64,000 bases of DNA from Larix kaempferi. Lineage: Eukaryota; Streptophyta; Pinopsida; Pinales; Pinaceae. The stretch covers positions 3,051,001 to 3,115,000 of the forward strand of contig BSBM01000321.1 of NCBI GenBank assembly GCA_027924585.1, read 5' to 3'. How positions within the stretch are numbered: position 1 is the stretch's first letter; the number at the start of each line of letters is the position of its first letter. This document shows, piece by piece, positions 12,083-24,287 of the stretch. A program made the position numbers and the translations under genes. The notes beneath the pieces were generated by a model. The model saw nothing but the letters and a program-made list of their open reading frames with translations, was not told the origin of the DNA and made no database searches.

Positions 12083-12633
12083 TGTTAAAATTCAATATGC
12101 TAAGATAGAAAATAGCAGCATTACATTCCATTTCACAATAATGGCATATACAGGATCACTGAAGAAACAACAAGCATAGCATAAACACTAGAGACACAGA
12201 TTTATCCTGGGAAACCCTCATGGGGTAGAAAACCCAGTAAAGCTTCCTCAATATAGATGACCAGCAATATACAAAGATGCAAACCAAAGACATGATCTCC
12301 TTCTCCACCATAGCAGACCTCTCCTCCACAAGTGCGCCTCTCTTAAGTGAGTGAGTGTGTCAAATGAGGAACATACCTCCTCTATTTATACACTACACTG
12401 ACATTTATTTTACACAAGTACATGTAGGCTCGTATTTAACCATTAGGTTAAATACCCTATTATAATTGACTGGGCCGACCCCCACATGGTGGGTCTAATA
12501 ACCCTAGTTACCACAACCAATTCGGAGGAATAAACATCTCCGGATTCATAGTATAATCACATCGGAGGTATGGAACATCTCCGGAATAAATAATATACAA
12601 ATATAATATTCTTAGAAGTTACAATATTCAACA
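12083..12633 (-). mobile_element. Solo copia LTR, diverged relative of the 26791 family
   Basis: On the plus strand it runs TGTTAAAATTC to CAATATTCAACA, 551 bp, flanked by perfect target-site duplications TTTAT (12078-12082 and 12634-12638). It keeps the CGGAG...CTCCG pair, the conserved GGGCCGACCCCCACATGG block (from 12472) and a TATAAATA on the minus strand (about 12391-12398). It differs from the other copies by an extra segment near the LTR 3' end, so it is an older or separate subfamily. No internal region remains. Confidence 0.9.
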
Positions 12634-12638
12634 TTTAT

Positions 12639-14000
12639 AGGTGCAATTAGCTCCAGAGACCAACTTCAACCATATGCAGAAGAAAATATAGAAAGAAATA
12701 TATATTTTTTTCTAGTAGGAATTGTTAGTACTTATAACAAATATTACGCATCAAATTTTATATCTCTAACCCAATGCTCTAGTCAACCTCTACAAAATTC
12801 TGGGCTTGACTACTTTTAACTTTTGCACATTTTCCCAAACTTGGAATTTTTACCAAAATTGGCTATCTCTCAAATTAAGCATTTATGGAAAAACTTCGTC
12901 TAACGAAAGTTGTCTATTTTAATGCGTAGGTAAAATGTTGAATTCAAAAAAATTTCTAGTTTCGTTATTTTAGGTCACTTTTACCTCCTGCAAGATTTCC
13001 AAAATCCCCCAAAAGTGCTCATGAATAGTGGATTTTAGCCTTCTTTCGCACCTCGGTCTCACACCTTTTAGAATTTGTATCCAAGCTTTTGGATTTAGTT
13101 TTCTTCATGGTCTATGACTGCACCATAAAAATTTCGCCCAAATTGAGCCCCCATTAGATCTCTGGACATAGATATTTGAAAGTCACTAATTTGAAATTTC
13201 TGCCAAATCGAAGCAAGATGGGCTCAATCCTCTCACTAGTGTTTCTGTGACCATCAATACCATTTGAATGCTTTAGGTCTCATTAAATTTTGAGCTAAAA
13301 TAATTTTCGGGCTCCTGAATCACCACTACGGGGTTTGACCTTTCTTGTCGGCCTTCCTCATAACTACATCTTGGAAACCCCTGCAATGGAACTCCAATGT
13401 GGCCTTGCCAATTACTTGTGGATTTTTTCTTGGGAGATAATTTTGCACTCCCCTGCGGATGTGTGCTGATGATCGATGATGATGTCTGACTAAAAATGAT
13501 TTATGACCATCGAGGAAAAATGAGCAAAGTCCGACTACCAACGACAGACGACTACCATGGAATGATGAAAATAGACGATCGTTGCGGACCTGTACTGCAT
13601 TGCGCTTGCGGAATTCTCCCTACGGTCTATTCCTTCAGACACATTTTGGAAACCCCACAGATGTGTGTCAATGACTGACATCTGACGATTTCCGACCACC
13701 TCCCGCCGTGACCGCGGAACTTTCTCCATCGTGCTCGTAGAATTCTCTCTGCGCCATAGACCTTCTTCTATGGTACTATCACATAATATTCTTCGTGGAA
13801 ATCCACAAAATTATTTTCCATTGCGCTCGCGGAGCTTCTCCGCGACTCGCCACAAACTCCTTTTCGTGGTACCCTCGTAGATGCTTGTTGACAACCAACG
13901 ATCGTTGTGGATCCATAATCCATGATGTTTGCAAATTGTGGACATCATCCATCTGCGTGTATTTTCGGCGTGGTTGGTCCACATCATACCCCTATTTTCC
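12639..14000. other. Unassigned sequence with a degenerate repeated motif
   Basis: No coding frame is credible. From about 13560 the DNA turns GC-richer. A phrase like CATTGCGCTCGCGGAATTCTC recurs at 13598, 13727 and 13819 in diverged forms. It ends abruptly at about 14000, where homology to the Athila-like gag starts. That junction is the truncated end of the tandem gag copy. Confidence 0.4.
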
Positions 14001-15776
14001 AAATGGAGGGTTTCTATTTTGTGGGAGTTGTTGGGCTTCTTCCTCTGGAGGATTTGGTTCATCCGGATGCTGAACATAGGGTTCTGCTGTTTGTTCTTAA
14101 GCTTCAAGTTGTGGGATATTCTGTGTTGATGTATTTTGCAACGTTATTCCGGATCTGAGGTTTATTTCGTTTATTTCCATGGTGTCTACGACATAGGTAG
14201 GGAATTGTGTGATATCAACGTTATAAGTCTGTTGATGTTGTGGAGGTCTGTTATTATTCGGGTTTGGGATGGGTTGGGCTGGAATTGGTGGGGGTCTGGC
14301 GGGTGGTTGAGTCTGTGGGGGCGACATGATGAGTGGCTGTTGCTGCTGCAATGGAGCTCTCCAATTTGATGGATAAGGATTTTTATTCCCATAATTCATG
14401 GTGGATGAAGCAAAAGGTGGGGGATATGAAGGGTAAGATGGTGGATAATAAGGTTGTTGATACGCTGGTTGATAAGTTTGTTGATTCTGCAGATAAGTCT
14501 GTTGATTTTGCTGCCATTGATTTGAATTTGGCTGTGCTTTCCCTAGAGTTGGTGCAGAGTTCCAATTTTGTTGGCCCTGATTATAGTAGGCTTGATTGCT
14601 AGGTTGATATGGTCTAACAAAATTATTCCTCCTTTGATTTATAAAATAGAGTTGTTCTATTGCTCCTTCAGCTGCGAGATCTTGAATAGCAGCCTTACAT
14701 GAGGGTAAGAGGGGACATTTATCAGTGGAGTGGTCATCAGTGCAGAGACCACATATTTATATGGTGTTTAAGGTGCATTGCCCCTTCTCATGCTTCTTTC
14801 TACAACGAGGAAAGAATACTGCCAAGGCTTGGTTAATTTCATCCTGCTTCTATTTGATCTGAAGTGCATCAAGTTGCATGGCCAGAGACTGTAAGATGTC
14901 AGTCTTCATATAATCTAATAGGTTTCCTAGATCAGATTTTGTAAGATTGGGTCCTGAAGATGATGAGGATCCTATGGATAGATGTGTATCTATTGTCCCA
15001 TTCTTACTTTTCCTAGACCTAGAATGGTTCTTGAAGATCTAGAGTATCTGGTCATATGTCTTTTGAAATATGTCTCCATCTCCTAAGAGGTTTAAGATCT
15101 CAAAATTATCTTCTTTGATCCCTCTAAGAAGGACAAGTTTCAGTGATTCAGGGTCTAGGGTGCAATGGTTAGCTCATTTGTAGCTGAGCTGAAAATGCTG
15201 GCCATAGTCTTCTAAGGATTCACGGTCTCCCTGTTGCATCCTAAATATTTCATCCCTTATATCCTTTGCTTTGTAGTAGTCCCTATATTTTTCTAGGAAT
15301 GCCTGTTTCATCTGATCCCAACTAAAAATACTATTTCCCTCTAAACTCATGAACCACCTAAGTGATCAATCTTTCAGTGTGGAGGGAAAAAGTCTCAGCT
15401 TTTGGGCATCCGTAGTGTAATCAAAGGATCTGCAAACTACCTCAAATTCAAACAGGAATGTGTCGGGATCTTCTGAAGTCAATCCATGGAAGTTTGGAAA
15501 ATTGTTAGGGTTGATATTCTTCATCCTAGCATCTCCAAGAGGTATGCTAATGGGGAAGGTGAACAGCTCCCTAGGTTCCTCTTCTTTGCCTACCATAGTG
15601 GTGTTGGAGCTGGAACTAGTAGAGAAGTTGTCTTTGTTTGGATCGTATGTGTAGTCAGTTTTGTTTTCAGAGTTCAGAAATTCAAACTGAGAATGGTCAG
15701 GATTGTTGTTACCATTGTTTCTCATGGGACGCTTAGGAAGAAAGCGTACAAACCTATCCATTTGCCGACGAGGCAT
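14001..15776 (-). pseudogene. Athila-like gag, second (tandem) copy, truncated
   Basis: This is closely similar to the gag at 26001-26790 plus 34537-35543. The minus-strand start at 15776 (MPRRQMDRF) leads into NFPNFHGLTSEDPDTFLFEFE, the capsid core. Two Cys-His knuckles follow: the first is degraded (FPRCRKKHEKGQC, first Cys lost), the second is CGLCTDDHSTDKC. A Gln/Tyr/Pro-rich tail precedes NEINLRSGITL, the usual junction to protease. Several stops are present, including one next to the second knuckle. Homology stops at about 14001. It keeps the unoccupied copia target GTTTAAGGTGCA at about 14767-14778. Confidence 0.9.
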
Positions 15777-15872
15777 TCATTGGTAAAAATCTTTATGTTG
15801 TTTTTTTTATATGTGATTTTTCTTTTTCTTTTTGTGTTGTTTTTGAAGATGTCTCCTAAAAGATTTAGCACC

Positions 15873-15890
15873 TCCCCGACAACGGTGCCA
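15873..15890 (-). promoter_or_regulatory. Primer-binding site, tRNA-Asp type (tandem gag copy)
   Basis: The plus strand reads TCCCCGACAACGGTGCCA. The minus strand is thus complementary, with two mismatches, to the 3' end of plant tRNA-Asp, whose end I know as CCCCGGCAACGGCGCCA. It sits 5 bases from the LTR end and about 100 bases upstream of the gag start. A primer site next to what is also a 3' LTR shows that this LTR is shared. Confidence 0.85.
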
Positions 15891-15895
15891 AAAAG

Positions 15896-17343
15896 TGGTG
15901 GCCTCTTAGAATGGATGCCTAATGAGGGCAGCTAGACTAAGAGCCTACTTTAATTATCAACCCAGGGGACGTACAAGATTTAGAGGTGCAGGCACTATAT
16001 GTGCTCTCTAGGATAGTCTTTGTCAAAGTTGGGTGTTTGTATCAATGTTTTTAAAGAGTTTCCCAAAGAGGATTAAATAAACTGTAAAAAGGATTGTTTA
16101 ATCTATGGAGGAGAAATTCCTATGCTAAGAAATTCAGATACTGAAAGCAGGAAATCTATGTCTAAGAAATTAAATGCAGGAAACAGTAAGCATATCTTTA
16201 AGAATTAACTTGCTGAAAGCAGTAAAAATTATACTATGGAATTGAATGCTGAAAACATAACAAATCTATTCTAGAGTAATGAAAGCTTGATCTTTAACCT
16301 AAGGAGTAATTACTGTAAATCGAATGCATAAAACTCAAAGTTTGATCTAACATAATCTAATGCTAAGACTAAGTTCGGAATACCATTATCTAATGCTGCA
16401 ACTTTTAATCAAAATGTTAAGAAGTGAATATCATCATGTAACCAAAAATACTAAAAGTAATCAATCTCCATAAGCAGTTATAATAATGAAATGAACACAT
16501 GGGCTTTAAGATATGGATCGCTACTTTAGAAGTAAATGCAAGTACATAGGAAAATAGGTGTTAAATTATGCCTTGGCGGAATGCTGCTACAGGACTAGAG
16601 ACACAGCGTTACCAAACTACAGAATGCATTATAATGAACTACGAAATCAAAAGGTTCAACTACTACAGAAATCAAATCGTGCGATTTAAATGCTATTTAA
16701 AATACTCTCATCTACAATATAAATTCAACCAATGCAAAACACATAATGAGAAATACCTGAACAGTAAGATCTCCTGACTTACATGTTGGAGGGGCCCTCT
16801 ACAACCTGTACTCAGGAGTGAAGGGAACTTATAAATGCTAAATTGTAAGTAACATCAAGTCTTTATTTAAAATAAAAACTTCATAGTTTAAAACCAGGTC
16901 TGTAACACAACTGTCTCGGTAGTATAAAACGTAAAACAATAATTCTCCAAAATAGCAATAGGGGCCTCTCGCTACCTGAGAGGTGCATATTTATATAATT
17001 CTAATGCTTAACCTAACTAAATGTCTAAATGCCAATTCTCTTTGAACAAGAGTTCGTTCTCTACATATCAGGAAAAAGGCGCTGAGTTTGGTGATGTTCT
17101 TTCAGTTCTTCACTTGATTCACGCGTTGTCCTTTAGTGCACCTACACTTGCTCATTCAAACTCGTTTTTCATGCAATTAGCTCATAACAACGCTTTCAAA
17201 ACATAACAGAAATAATCTTTTAAACAATCCATTAAATAATTAAGGTAAATCATTTTCCCACTAATGAGTGTATTTCTTCAACCTTTCTTGTGCTTTACTG
17301 GTGGGAAAAGAAACTATCAGATGCCTGAAATGGGGACTCATCA
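15896..17343 (-). mobile_element. Athila-like LTR shared by two tandem elements
   Basis: On the plus strand it runs TGGTGGCC to GACTCATCA, 1448 bp, so the minus strand is TGATGAGTC to GCCACCA. A polypurine tract abuts its right side (17344-17353), making it the 3' LTR of the element to the right. A tRNA-Asp primer site and gag abut its left side, making it also the 5' LTR of a second, truncated element. A TATATAAATA box lies at 16988-16997 on the minus strand. It pairs with the LTR pieces at 35662-35780, 40669-41488 and 43122-43667. Confidence 0.88.
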
Positions 17344-17353
17344 TCTCCCCCAT
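17344..17353 (-). promoter_or_regulatory. Polypurine tract of the Athila-like element
   Basis: The minus strand reads ATGGGGGAGA directly before the LTR start TGATGAG. This is the position and composition of the plus-strand DNA primer in LTR retrotransposons. Confidence 0.8.
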
Positions 17354-17364
17354 GCTTGAAGGAT

Positions 17365-19735
17365 TCACCCATCCTTGGGTGACATATTTTGTTCTCTGAT
17401 GATGTCTCTGATGTCCCATGCTACCACCTTGGGGGTACCTTCCTGCCTATGGTAGCCCATACTTTGATCCTCCTTGACCCATGATCTCCTCTCTTCTTCC
17501 TCATTGACCTGTTCCTTAATGACTAGAGGAAGGAAGAATGGGGGATATAGCCTCATCCCTATCCACCCAAGCTAATTCTTTATCAATGACTCTCTGTAGA
17601 GCTTAGCTTTTACGAGAGCATTTTTAAGTCTGATAGGGGAGTGAATCTCTTTTATTTTTAGGTCATTTGCTACTATGCGCCATCTTTCACCAATAGACTC
17701 CTGAACCTCCTTATGTGTGCTCTGAAGAGTAAGATCAAAGTGAACCACATCCTCCTGCTTCTTCTCAAGGAGAATTGGGATCAACTCCTCATCCATGGTG
17801 AGATTTTTATGGTCATAGATTATTCTTTCAGGGTGAGTCGCCTCTGCCCTGATCCATAATGGGGTTTGCCATTTTGTTGCAACATAAATGTGGTAGTCCT
17901 GAGCTTGTTCAATTTTGTGATTCATCCAGGAACATAATGCCCTTAATTGGAAATCGCCCATGTAAGGGTTTGGTGACCAGTTGGGCGAGCTAGGTACTAC
18001 AAAATAGTGTAAGAAAAAATCACTGAGCTGGTCCTTCTCCAACCCTATGGCTTTGAGAGATGCATCCACAAATTCCTTGGTTGTTTCGATTTCTATTGGG
18101 AGTCCCTATGCCAACCTTTGGAGCTGGAATTTGCCCCACTTTTCTTGTAGGTAAACTGCATATATTGTTAAAGGTGGCCTATGCTCCAATAGTTTACTAT
18201 ATATTTTAGTGGTAGTAGCCAAAACATTCTTTAGTTGAACAATTTCCTGGTCCTTTTTGGCTAGTTTTCCTTGTGCCTCAGCCAACTTCTCTTTAAGTGC
18301 TTAATTTCTTTGTTCCACCAGTATTAGCTCCTTGCATGATGCATTTTCAGGATTTGTGTCTTTTTAGATGAAAACGGAGGTGATGTGGGCTGGCTTCCTG
18401 ATTCAATTCTCAATGTTGCCAGTTCCTTTCTGAGCTTTTCTAATTCCGCCCGTGCTTCAGCGAGTTGGTTGACGACCCCAGGGTTTCCATTGTGCTTAGG
18501 AGGGTCCCCCTGGAGGTTGTCTTTCTCTTCTTGTTCATTCTGCTCTTCTTCTACCTCATGTTCTTCTTGTTCATCCTGCATTTCTTGCTCATCCTTCTCC
18601 TCTTCTGTAGTGGGATCCTCTTGATCTACCCAAAGATCATCGTCCTCATCTGACACATTTTGAACTATGGGACTGGGTTCCCTACTCTCTTCCTTGGTAA
18701 TTCAGATTCTGGATGCTTGTGTGAATCTTTTACTTCTTCTCTTCGGCCCTTGATTATTGGCAGGAATCCCCGGGTTTGTTTTGGGGGAGTCATCTCATGA
18801 ATGCTTTATTTTCACCAGGGTATCAACCACACTGTCTAGGTCAATTTTCCTCTTCGCCCTTGATGTAGAGGTGGTTTTTCTCACTGATCCTGGTGGCAGG
18901 GGTATGCCAGCTCTGGGTGTGCTCTTCATTCTTTGAACATCTTCAGCAGACACCAACATGAATTCTTCCCAAGAAAGCTCTGGTATCTGTGCTTTTAATT
19001 CCTCACAAACGATTAATTTGATCAGCCCATGATGGGTTAAGGCATCCTCCTTTCCTTTAATCACTTTCTTGCTCATTTTTGCTAGAGATTGGAGTAGGTA
19101 GTATGGAATACTAATGTTGTTGTTTGGTGGATGATGGGCCCTGTGCCTCAATAGTTCTAGAATTCGAAAATGAAAAATGGGGGCGTAGCTCAACCTACCA
19201 GTACATGTAATATATTTCTGGACAAGGGCAGCCATTTCATCCCACGGTGTAGGCATGGAGAGCCTTTTGACTCCATTTTTATCTTCGTCGTAGACCTCTC
19301 CTCTTTCAAAGAATGCTTTCTTTGCTTCATGGTTTGACTCCCTGTCGTTCCTACCCAATGCATACCCATTGGCAGACCAGTGTATTTGGAAATTGCTTCG
19401 TCATCCAACCTTATATGTAACCCCTTCACTCGGGTGACGAACCCTTCATCCTTGATATGTTTTAAATTTCTTTCAAATTCCATAGCCACCTCTGCATTGT
19501 ATCCTCTCAATCCCAAGATGAAATGCATTCAATTCGCACTGTGAATGACTATTAAGATTCGTGGGTTTTGAAAAATAGCACTGTGTTCCTCTGGTTCACT
19601 TTTCTTGAACCCCTTTGTTATCTTAAAACCTCTTCTGTAATAAAAAAACCAAAATTTTTGAATTATGGCTTTTACCTCAACTGGTCGGGGTCGATTACAG
19701 GCTCGAGGACTGGATTGTTGGCAGGGTGAACACAC
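17365..19735 (-). pseudogene. Extra ORF downstream of integrase in the Athila-like element
   Basis: A coding-like region of some 750 codons follows integrase on the same strand, in pieces at 19735-19190, 19358-18795, 18656-18324, 18069-17572 and 17556-17365. Three different frames mean at least two frameshifts, plus several stops. The first part has GFVTRVKGLHIRLDDEAISKYTGLPMG, split here as GFVTRVKGLHIRLDDEAI then SKYTGLPMG. It resembles the GLP-containing domain I associate with downstream ORFs of Athila elements. The middle (18656-18324) is very acidic, then coiled-coil-like (AEARAELEKLRKELATL). No signal peptide or clear membrane segment was seen, so an envelope role is not supported. Function unknown. 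Confidence 0.65.
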
Positions 19736-20640
19736 TACTTCCGGTTCCTTGCATCTGGAGAGTTCTGAGAGGTTCGTATATGAAAAACTGGACCTTTGGA
19801 AGATTATACAGCCTTACTTAACTACCTTTCTGCACTTAACCTCATCATTGTTCATTGTACTTGCCGCTTTCTCCATTTCATTCCATAACCAAGCCCTTCA
19901 TTTCGTTTCATGATTGCACTTTGCACTTCTACTCCGACTATTGGGAAGTATGGTTGTTTTATGCGGGTTCATCATTTGCTGATATGACAGGGGTGTGCAA
20001 TCATGATTTTGTAATATGAACCTTTCCCTCGACTTTAGTGAAAAGCTGTCCTCAACTTAAAAAAAACCATTTTGGGGATAATGATTTGACCTTAAGAATA
20101 TAATAAAGATGTTTAGAGATTACCTTGTTATGCCTTAGAATACCTGAGTTGATGAGTTGGTTTGATTTCTGTGTGTGCATGATTCTATAGTAGATTTGGT
20201 ATGTTCCGTAGTAAATTTTGGCATGTCAATAGTTACGTGTGCTATCTACATTTCTCTTTGGCTCGTTTGAATTTGTTGTATCACCTTAATTTGAACTTCG
20301 TGCCATTTCTGATTTGACATTGTGATAATGCTGTGCATTGATTTTTGATCCCGTTCTGTGCTGGCTCGCTTGAATATGTGGCAGGTTCGTGTGATCATAT
20401 GGCAGAGTTGATTGAACAATGTGCTTTGATGTATTCCTATAGTGGTAGATATCTTTTGTTGGCTCTCTTGAATACATGTTTGGCTCGCTTGATTGCTGTA
20501 ATCGTTGATAATTTTTGGGCTTGCTTGATTTGTTGGCTGGCTCGCTTGCATATTGATGTTTCTTTTGCTTGATATTTCTCTTTGCAATTACTAATGCTGC
20601 ATCTTCATCGGTATGTATGTAGCCCTATACTTTGGCCTGT
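19736..20640. other. Spacer between integrase and extra ORF
   Basis: No coherent frame. GGCTCGCTTGAATATG and variants of TGGCTCGCTTGA recur around 20366, 20460, 20480 and 20540, a loose short repeat. Confidence 0.4.
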
Positions 20641-20649
20641 TATTCGTTC

Positions 20650-20790
20650 AACAATATTTATTTTTCTTTCTTTCTTTTCCTTTTTATTTATATTTTTTTT
20701 TTGCTTCTTTTTTCTCATCTTTTTACATTTTTTTTTTTTAAATTTCATTTTTTCTCTTTTCTTTTTTCATCATTTTTTTCAATAATATTC
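20650..20790 (-). repeat. Long polypyrimidine stretch (polypurine on the element's sense strand)
   Basis: About 140 bases of nearly pure T with scattered C on the plus strand, just after the end of the integrase reading. On the element's sense strand it is an A/G run. It could serve as an internal polypurine tract or be low-complexity drift. No conserved structure is visible. Confidence 0.6.
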
Positions 20791-20799
20791 CATATTCTC

Positions 20800-22977
20800 T
20801 ATCAGCATCAGTTGTTGCTGGTAGAGTACTTGTGTAAACTCTTCCTTTGACTGTGGTTTCTTGTAAAGTTTTAGCCGATGTCCATTCACTATCATGGGAA
20901 ACTGTTGTTCGTCTATTGTAATAATTTTGACTACTCCATTGTGATAGATATGCTCAATGATGTAAGGTCCTAGCCATCTATTTGTTAGTTTTCCTTTGAA
21001 TGTGTGAATCCTGGAGTCATAAAGTAGTGCCCAGTCACCTTCCTTGAACTTTTTATCCCTTAGGTGTTTGTCATGCCACTTCTTTCTTTGCTACTGGATG
21101 ATTTCAGTGTGGGCAAGTGCTTGCTGGCGTTGCTCATCCAGTTGATTCAATTGTAGCATGCGTTCTTGTTGAATTTATGATAGTTCCATATTCAAATCTG
21201 CTGCAATTCTTAATGTTTTTATTTCAAATTCAATTGGAAGCATGAATTTCTTTCCATATACTAGTTCATATGGTGTGAATCTTGTTGTTGTCTTCCATGT
21301 GGTATTATAGGCCCAAACTGCCTCACTTAGTCTGTCAGCCCAATCTCTTTTGTGGAGTTGGAATGTCTTTGTCAGAATTCCCTCTAATTCTCTGTTTGTG
21401 ACCTCAGCTTGACCATTTGCTTGAGGGTGATAGGAGGAGGACTGTCTATTCTTGACTTTGTTTCTCTTAAGCAAGTCATCTATTAAATTTGGTGTAAATT
21501 GTGGGCCTTGATAAAAAACTAGTTCTCTTGGTACTCCAAACCTATGAAATATCTGCTCAGTGAATAATTTTGCTACATTGGTTTCATTGGCTGCAGTAAG
21601 TGTTGCTACCTCAGTCCACTTTGTGAGGTATTCAGTGCATACTAGGATGTATCTCTTCTGATTTGAATGTGGGTTGATTGGACCAACGAAATCAAATCCC
21701 CATTTTTTGAATTCCTCAAAGGAGATCTGTGGATGGAGTGGCATTTCTTCCTTTTGTGTTGGTTTTCCCATCCTTTGGCGGTCATCACAGTGTGAAACAT
21801 ATTCATAAGTATCCTTGTGGAGTGTTGGCCAATAGTATCTTGTTTGTAAAATCTTATAGGCTGTCCTCTTTGCAGCATAGTATCCTCCACATGGTTCATT
21901 GTGAGTGGCATGAATTATGTCATGCACTTCGTCTTCTCTGATGCACCTTCTGAGTATTTGATCAGGTCCTTGCTTGAAGAGCATGCCTTCTATCCATGTG
22001 TATGTTGCACTTTGCCTTATTACTTTTGTCTTTTCGTTATAACTGTAATGTTCTGGAAACTTTCGAGGCACTAAATAGTTTTCTATGTCAGCAAACCACG
22101 GGCTTCTTATGGATATGGAAAAAAGGTGCTCATCTGGAAAATTGTCATTGATTACTTCACTATCTTGTCCATGTGTCAGTTTGGATAGAAAGTCAGCCAC
22201 TACATTGTGTTTACCTTGCTTGTCTAAAATCGTGATGTCAAACTGTTGGAGTAGTAGGAGCCATCTAATTACTCGAGCACTTGTGTTGGGTTTGTTTATT
22301 AGATATCTTATGGATGAATGGTCTGTATGAACAAAGACTTGGTATCCAGTGATATAGTGCCTGAATTTATTGATGGCATGTATGACAGCCAAATATTCCT
22401 TCTTTGTTACAGTATAGTTTAATTATGCCCTTGCTAAATTCTTACTGATGTAATATATTGCATAGGGCTTCTTCTCTTTTTCTTGTCCAAGGACATACCC
22501 GATTGCCTTGTCTGATGCATCAGAGTGGATGTGGAATGGAAGTGCCCAGTCTAGTCCTTGGAGTACTGGAGCTGTAATTGTTTTCTCCTTAATATTTTCA
22601 AATGTTTTCATGCAATTGTTTGTCCATATGAACTTAGTGTCTTTAGTGAGAAGTGAAAACATCGGGGCAGCAATTCTACTATAATTTTCAATAAATCTTC
22701 TGTAGTACCCTGTTTTCCCAAGGAAACTTCTCACATCCCTTTGTTTAATAGGTGGTGGCAGCATTTTGATTACTGAGACTTTTTCTTGATCAACCTCTAT
22801 CCCCCTCTGTGATATATGATGTCCTAGAATGATGCCTTCTTCCATTAACATTCTGCATTTGTCATTGCTAAGGCATAGGCTCATCTCAATACATTTTTTT
22901 ACTACCAATTCAAGATGGTTCAATGCTTGATCAAAGTTTTGGCCATAAGGTGTGAAGTCATCCATGAAGACTTCCAT
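20800..22977 (-). pseudogene. Athila-like pol: RT end, RNase H and integrase
   Basis: At 22977 the catalytic RT box is FMDDFTPYG, a form usual in this gypsy branch. GKTGYYRRFIENYSRIAAP and the RNase H motifs SDASDKAIGYVLGQ and HTDHSSIRYLI follow. One stop (about 22420) splits RNase H. Integrase has the zinc region (HNEPCGGYYAAKRTA...CDD), first Asp in FDFVGPINPH and Glu in YHPQANGQAEVTNRE. The second catalytic Asp position reads VFYQGPQF, so that Asp is lost. The tail (KWHDKHL, FKEGDWALLYDSR, GPYIIEHIYHNGVVKI) runs to about 20830, past two stops. Confidence 0.85.
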
Positions 22978-23480
22978 TTGATCATTTATGAAATCAGAGA
23001 ATATACTTAGTATGGCCCTTTGGAATGTTGCTGAAGCATTACATAACCCAAAGGGTAGTACTCTGTATGCATAAGTACCCCAAGGCTATGTAAATGTTGT
23101 CTTATCTTGATCAGCTAGGTTTTATAAAATTTGGTTGTACCCACTAAAGCCATCTAAAAATGAAAAATACTTGTTTCCAGCTAATGTGTCCAGCACCTGA
23201 TCTATAAATGGCAGTGGAAAGTGATATTTCTTGGTTGCTTTATTTAGCTCTCTGTAGTCCACACAAATTCTCCATTTTCCTCCTTTTTTGGGGACTATAA
23301 CCAGTGGTGAGACCCATTCGCTGTCAGAGATGGGATATATGAACCCTGCATCTAATAAATTCTATATTTCTACTTTGACAATGTCCTTTAATGCTGGGTT
23401 CAATCTCCTCTATGGTTTCCTGATAGGGATAGAACCTTCTTTGACGTAAATATAATGTTTGCATATATCAGGATGTATTC
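22978..23480 (-). pseudogene. Athila-like reverse transcriptase, N-terminal half
   Basis: Minus-strand blocks, in frame with the FMDD segment: SEWVSPLVIVPKKGGKWRIC, VDYRELNKATKKYHFPLPFI, FSFLDGFSGYNQI and GTYAYRVLPFGLCNASATFQ. A TAA replaces the codon after GYNQIL and a TAG lies before PWGTYAY. The fold is otherwise well kept, so inactivation is by point mutations. Confidence 0.85.
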
Positions 23481-23483
23481 CTT

Positions 23484-24287
23484 TCATGTCTGCATATGTC
23501 CATGCAAAAGCTTTATTTTGTTATGATAATACTTTCTTAATTTCTTTTCTTGCTCTAGCTTGAGATTGGAATTAATGTTGACTATCTTTCCAAGCATAAT
23601 TTCCACTGTATTCGCTTTTTCTGATTGTTCTTCCAGATGTAGTACTTCTACCCACATTTTATTTAAGATTTGGTTTGAACTTTTGCCTTCTTGTTGCTGT
23701 TCTTTGGAAAAAAATATTTCAAGACCAGCATTTCCAGAATATGCATTCTGTATAAACCTATCTATATGGCCATCTTCATCTATTGCTTTCAGTGATAGTG
23801 CATCATCAATTGTTAGGACAAGTCGTAGGTTATGATTTGGTGTGTTGTTATAATCATCAGTCCAATTTTGATATTCTAAATCTGAAGATTTCCTTGCTGG
23901 TGGGTAGATCATGATTTTCTTCCTCGCATGTCCACTGGTGATAGTCATATTTCCTGATCGAAAACCTATGTAAGCGTCCAAAGTTGCTAACCAAGGTCTA
24001 CCTAGTATGATTGGATAACCACTAAGTTTACTTTTGACTTCAATTACTATGAAATCAGCTGGGTATTCCCAGGATTCAATATTGATCATAATGTCTTCGA
24101 GCATCCCTTCGGGTTTCATAGTGGATGTGTCAGCTAGCTGGAGTACTATATTTGTTGGTCTGATCAACGATTGGCTTCCTAGGTATATAATGGTTCCTTA
24201 GTCATGACGTTGATAGCAGCTCCCAAATATATTAGGCTTTTATTTATTTGCTTGCTATTGATGGTGACGTTCACTACAGGACTACCT
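23484..24287 (-). pseudogene. Athila-like protease region, C-terminal part
   Basis: The minus strand reads PVVNVTINSKQINKSLIYLGAAINVM, given here as PVVNVTINSKQINK then SLIYLGAAINVM. The family normally has Asp-Leu-Gly-Ala at this site; here it is Tyr-Leu-Gly-Ala, so the catalytic Asp is gone. Further on, VLQLADTSTMKPEGMLEDI and YPIILGRPWLATLDAYI are standard flap and Gly-Arg-Pro motifs of plant gypsy proteases. The N-terminal part lies beyond the LTR inserted at 24288-25766. Confidence 0.82.

Noticed and set aside
15873-15890. tRNA-Asp fragment as a tRNA gene
   Set aside because: Only the last 18 bases match, at the exact place of a primer-binding site, with no cloverleaf around it.
18385-18653. 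Ser/Cys-rich and hydrophobic plus-strand frames
   Set aside because: They are the complement of the acidic Glu-rich part of the extra ORF.
20582-20850. Phe/Leu-rich membrane-like frames
   Set aside because: They are translations of the polypyrimidine stretch.
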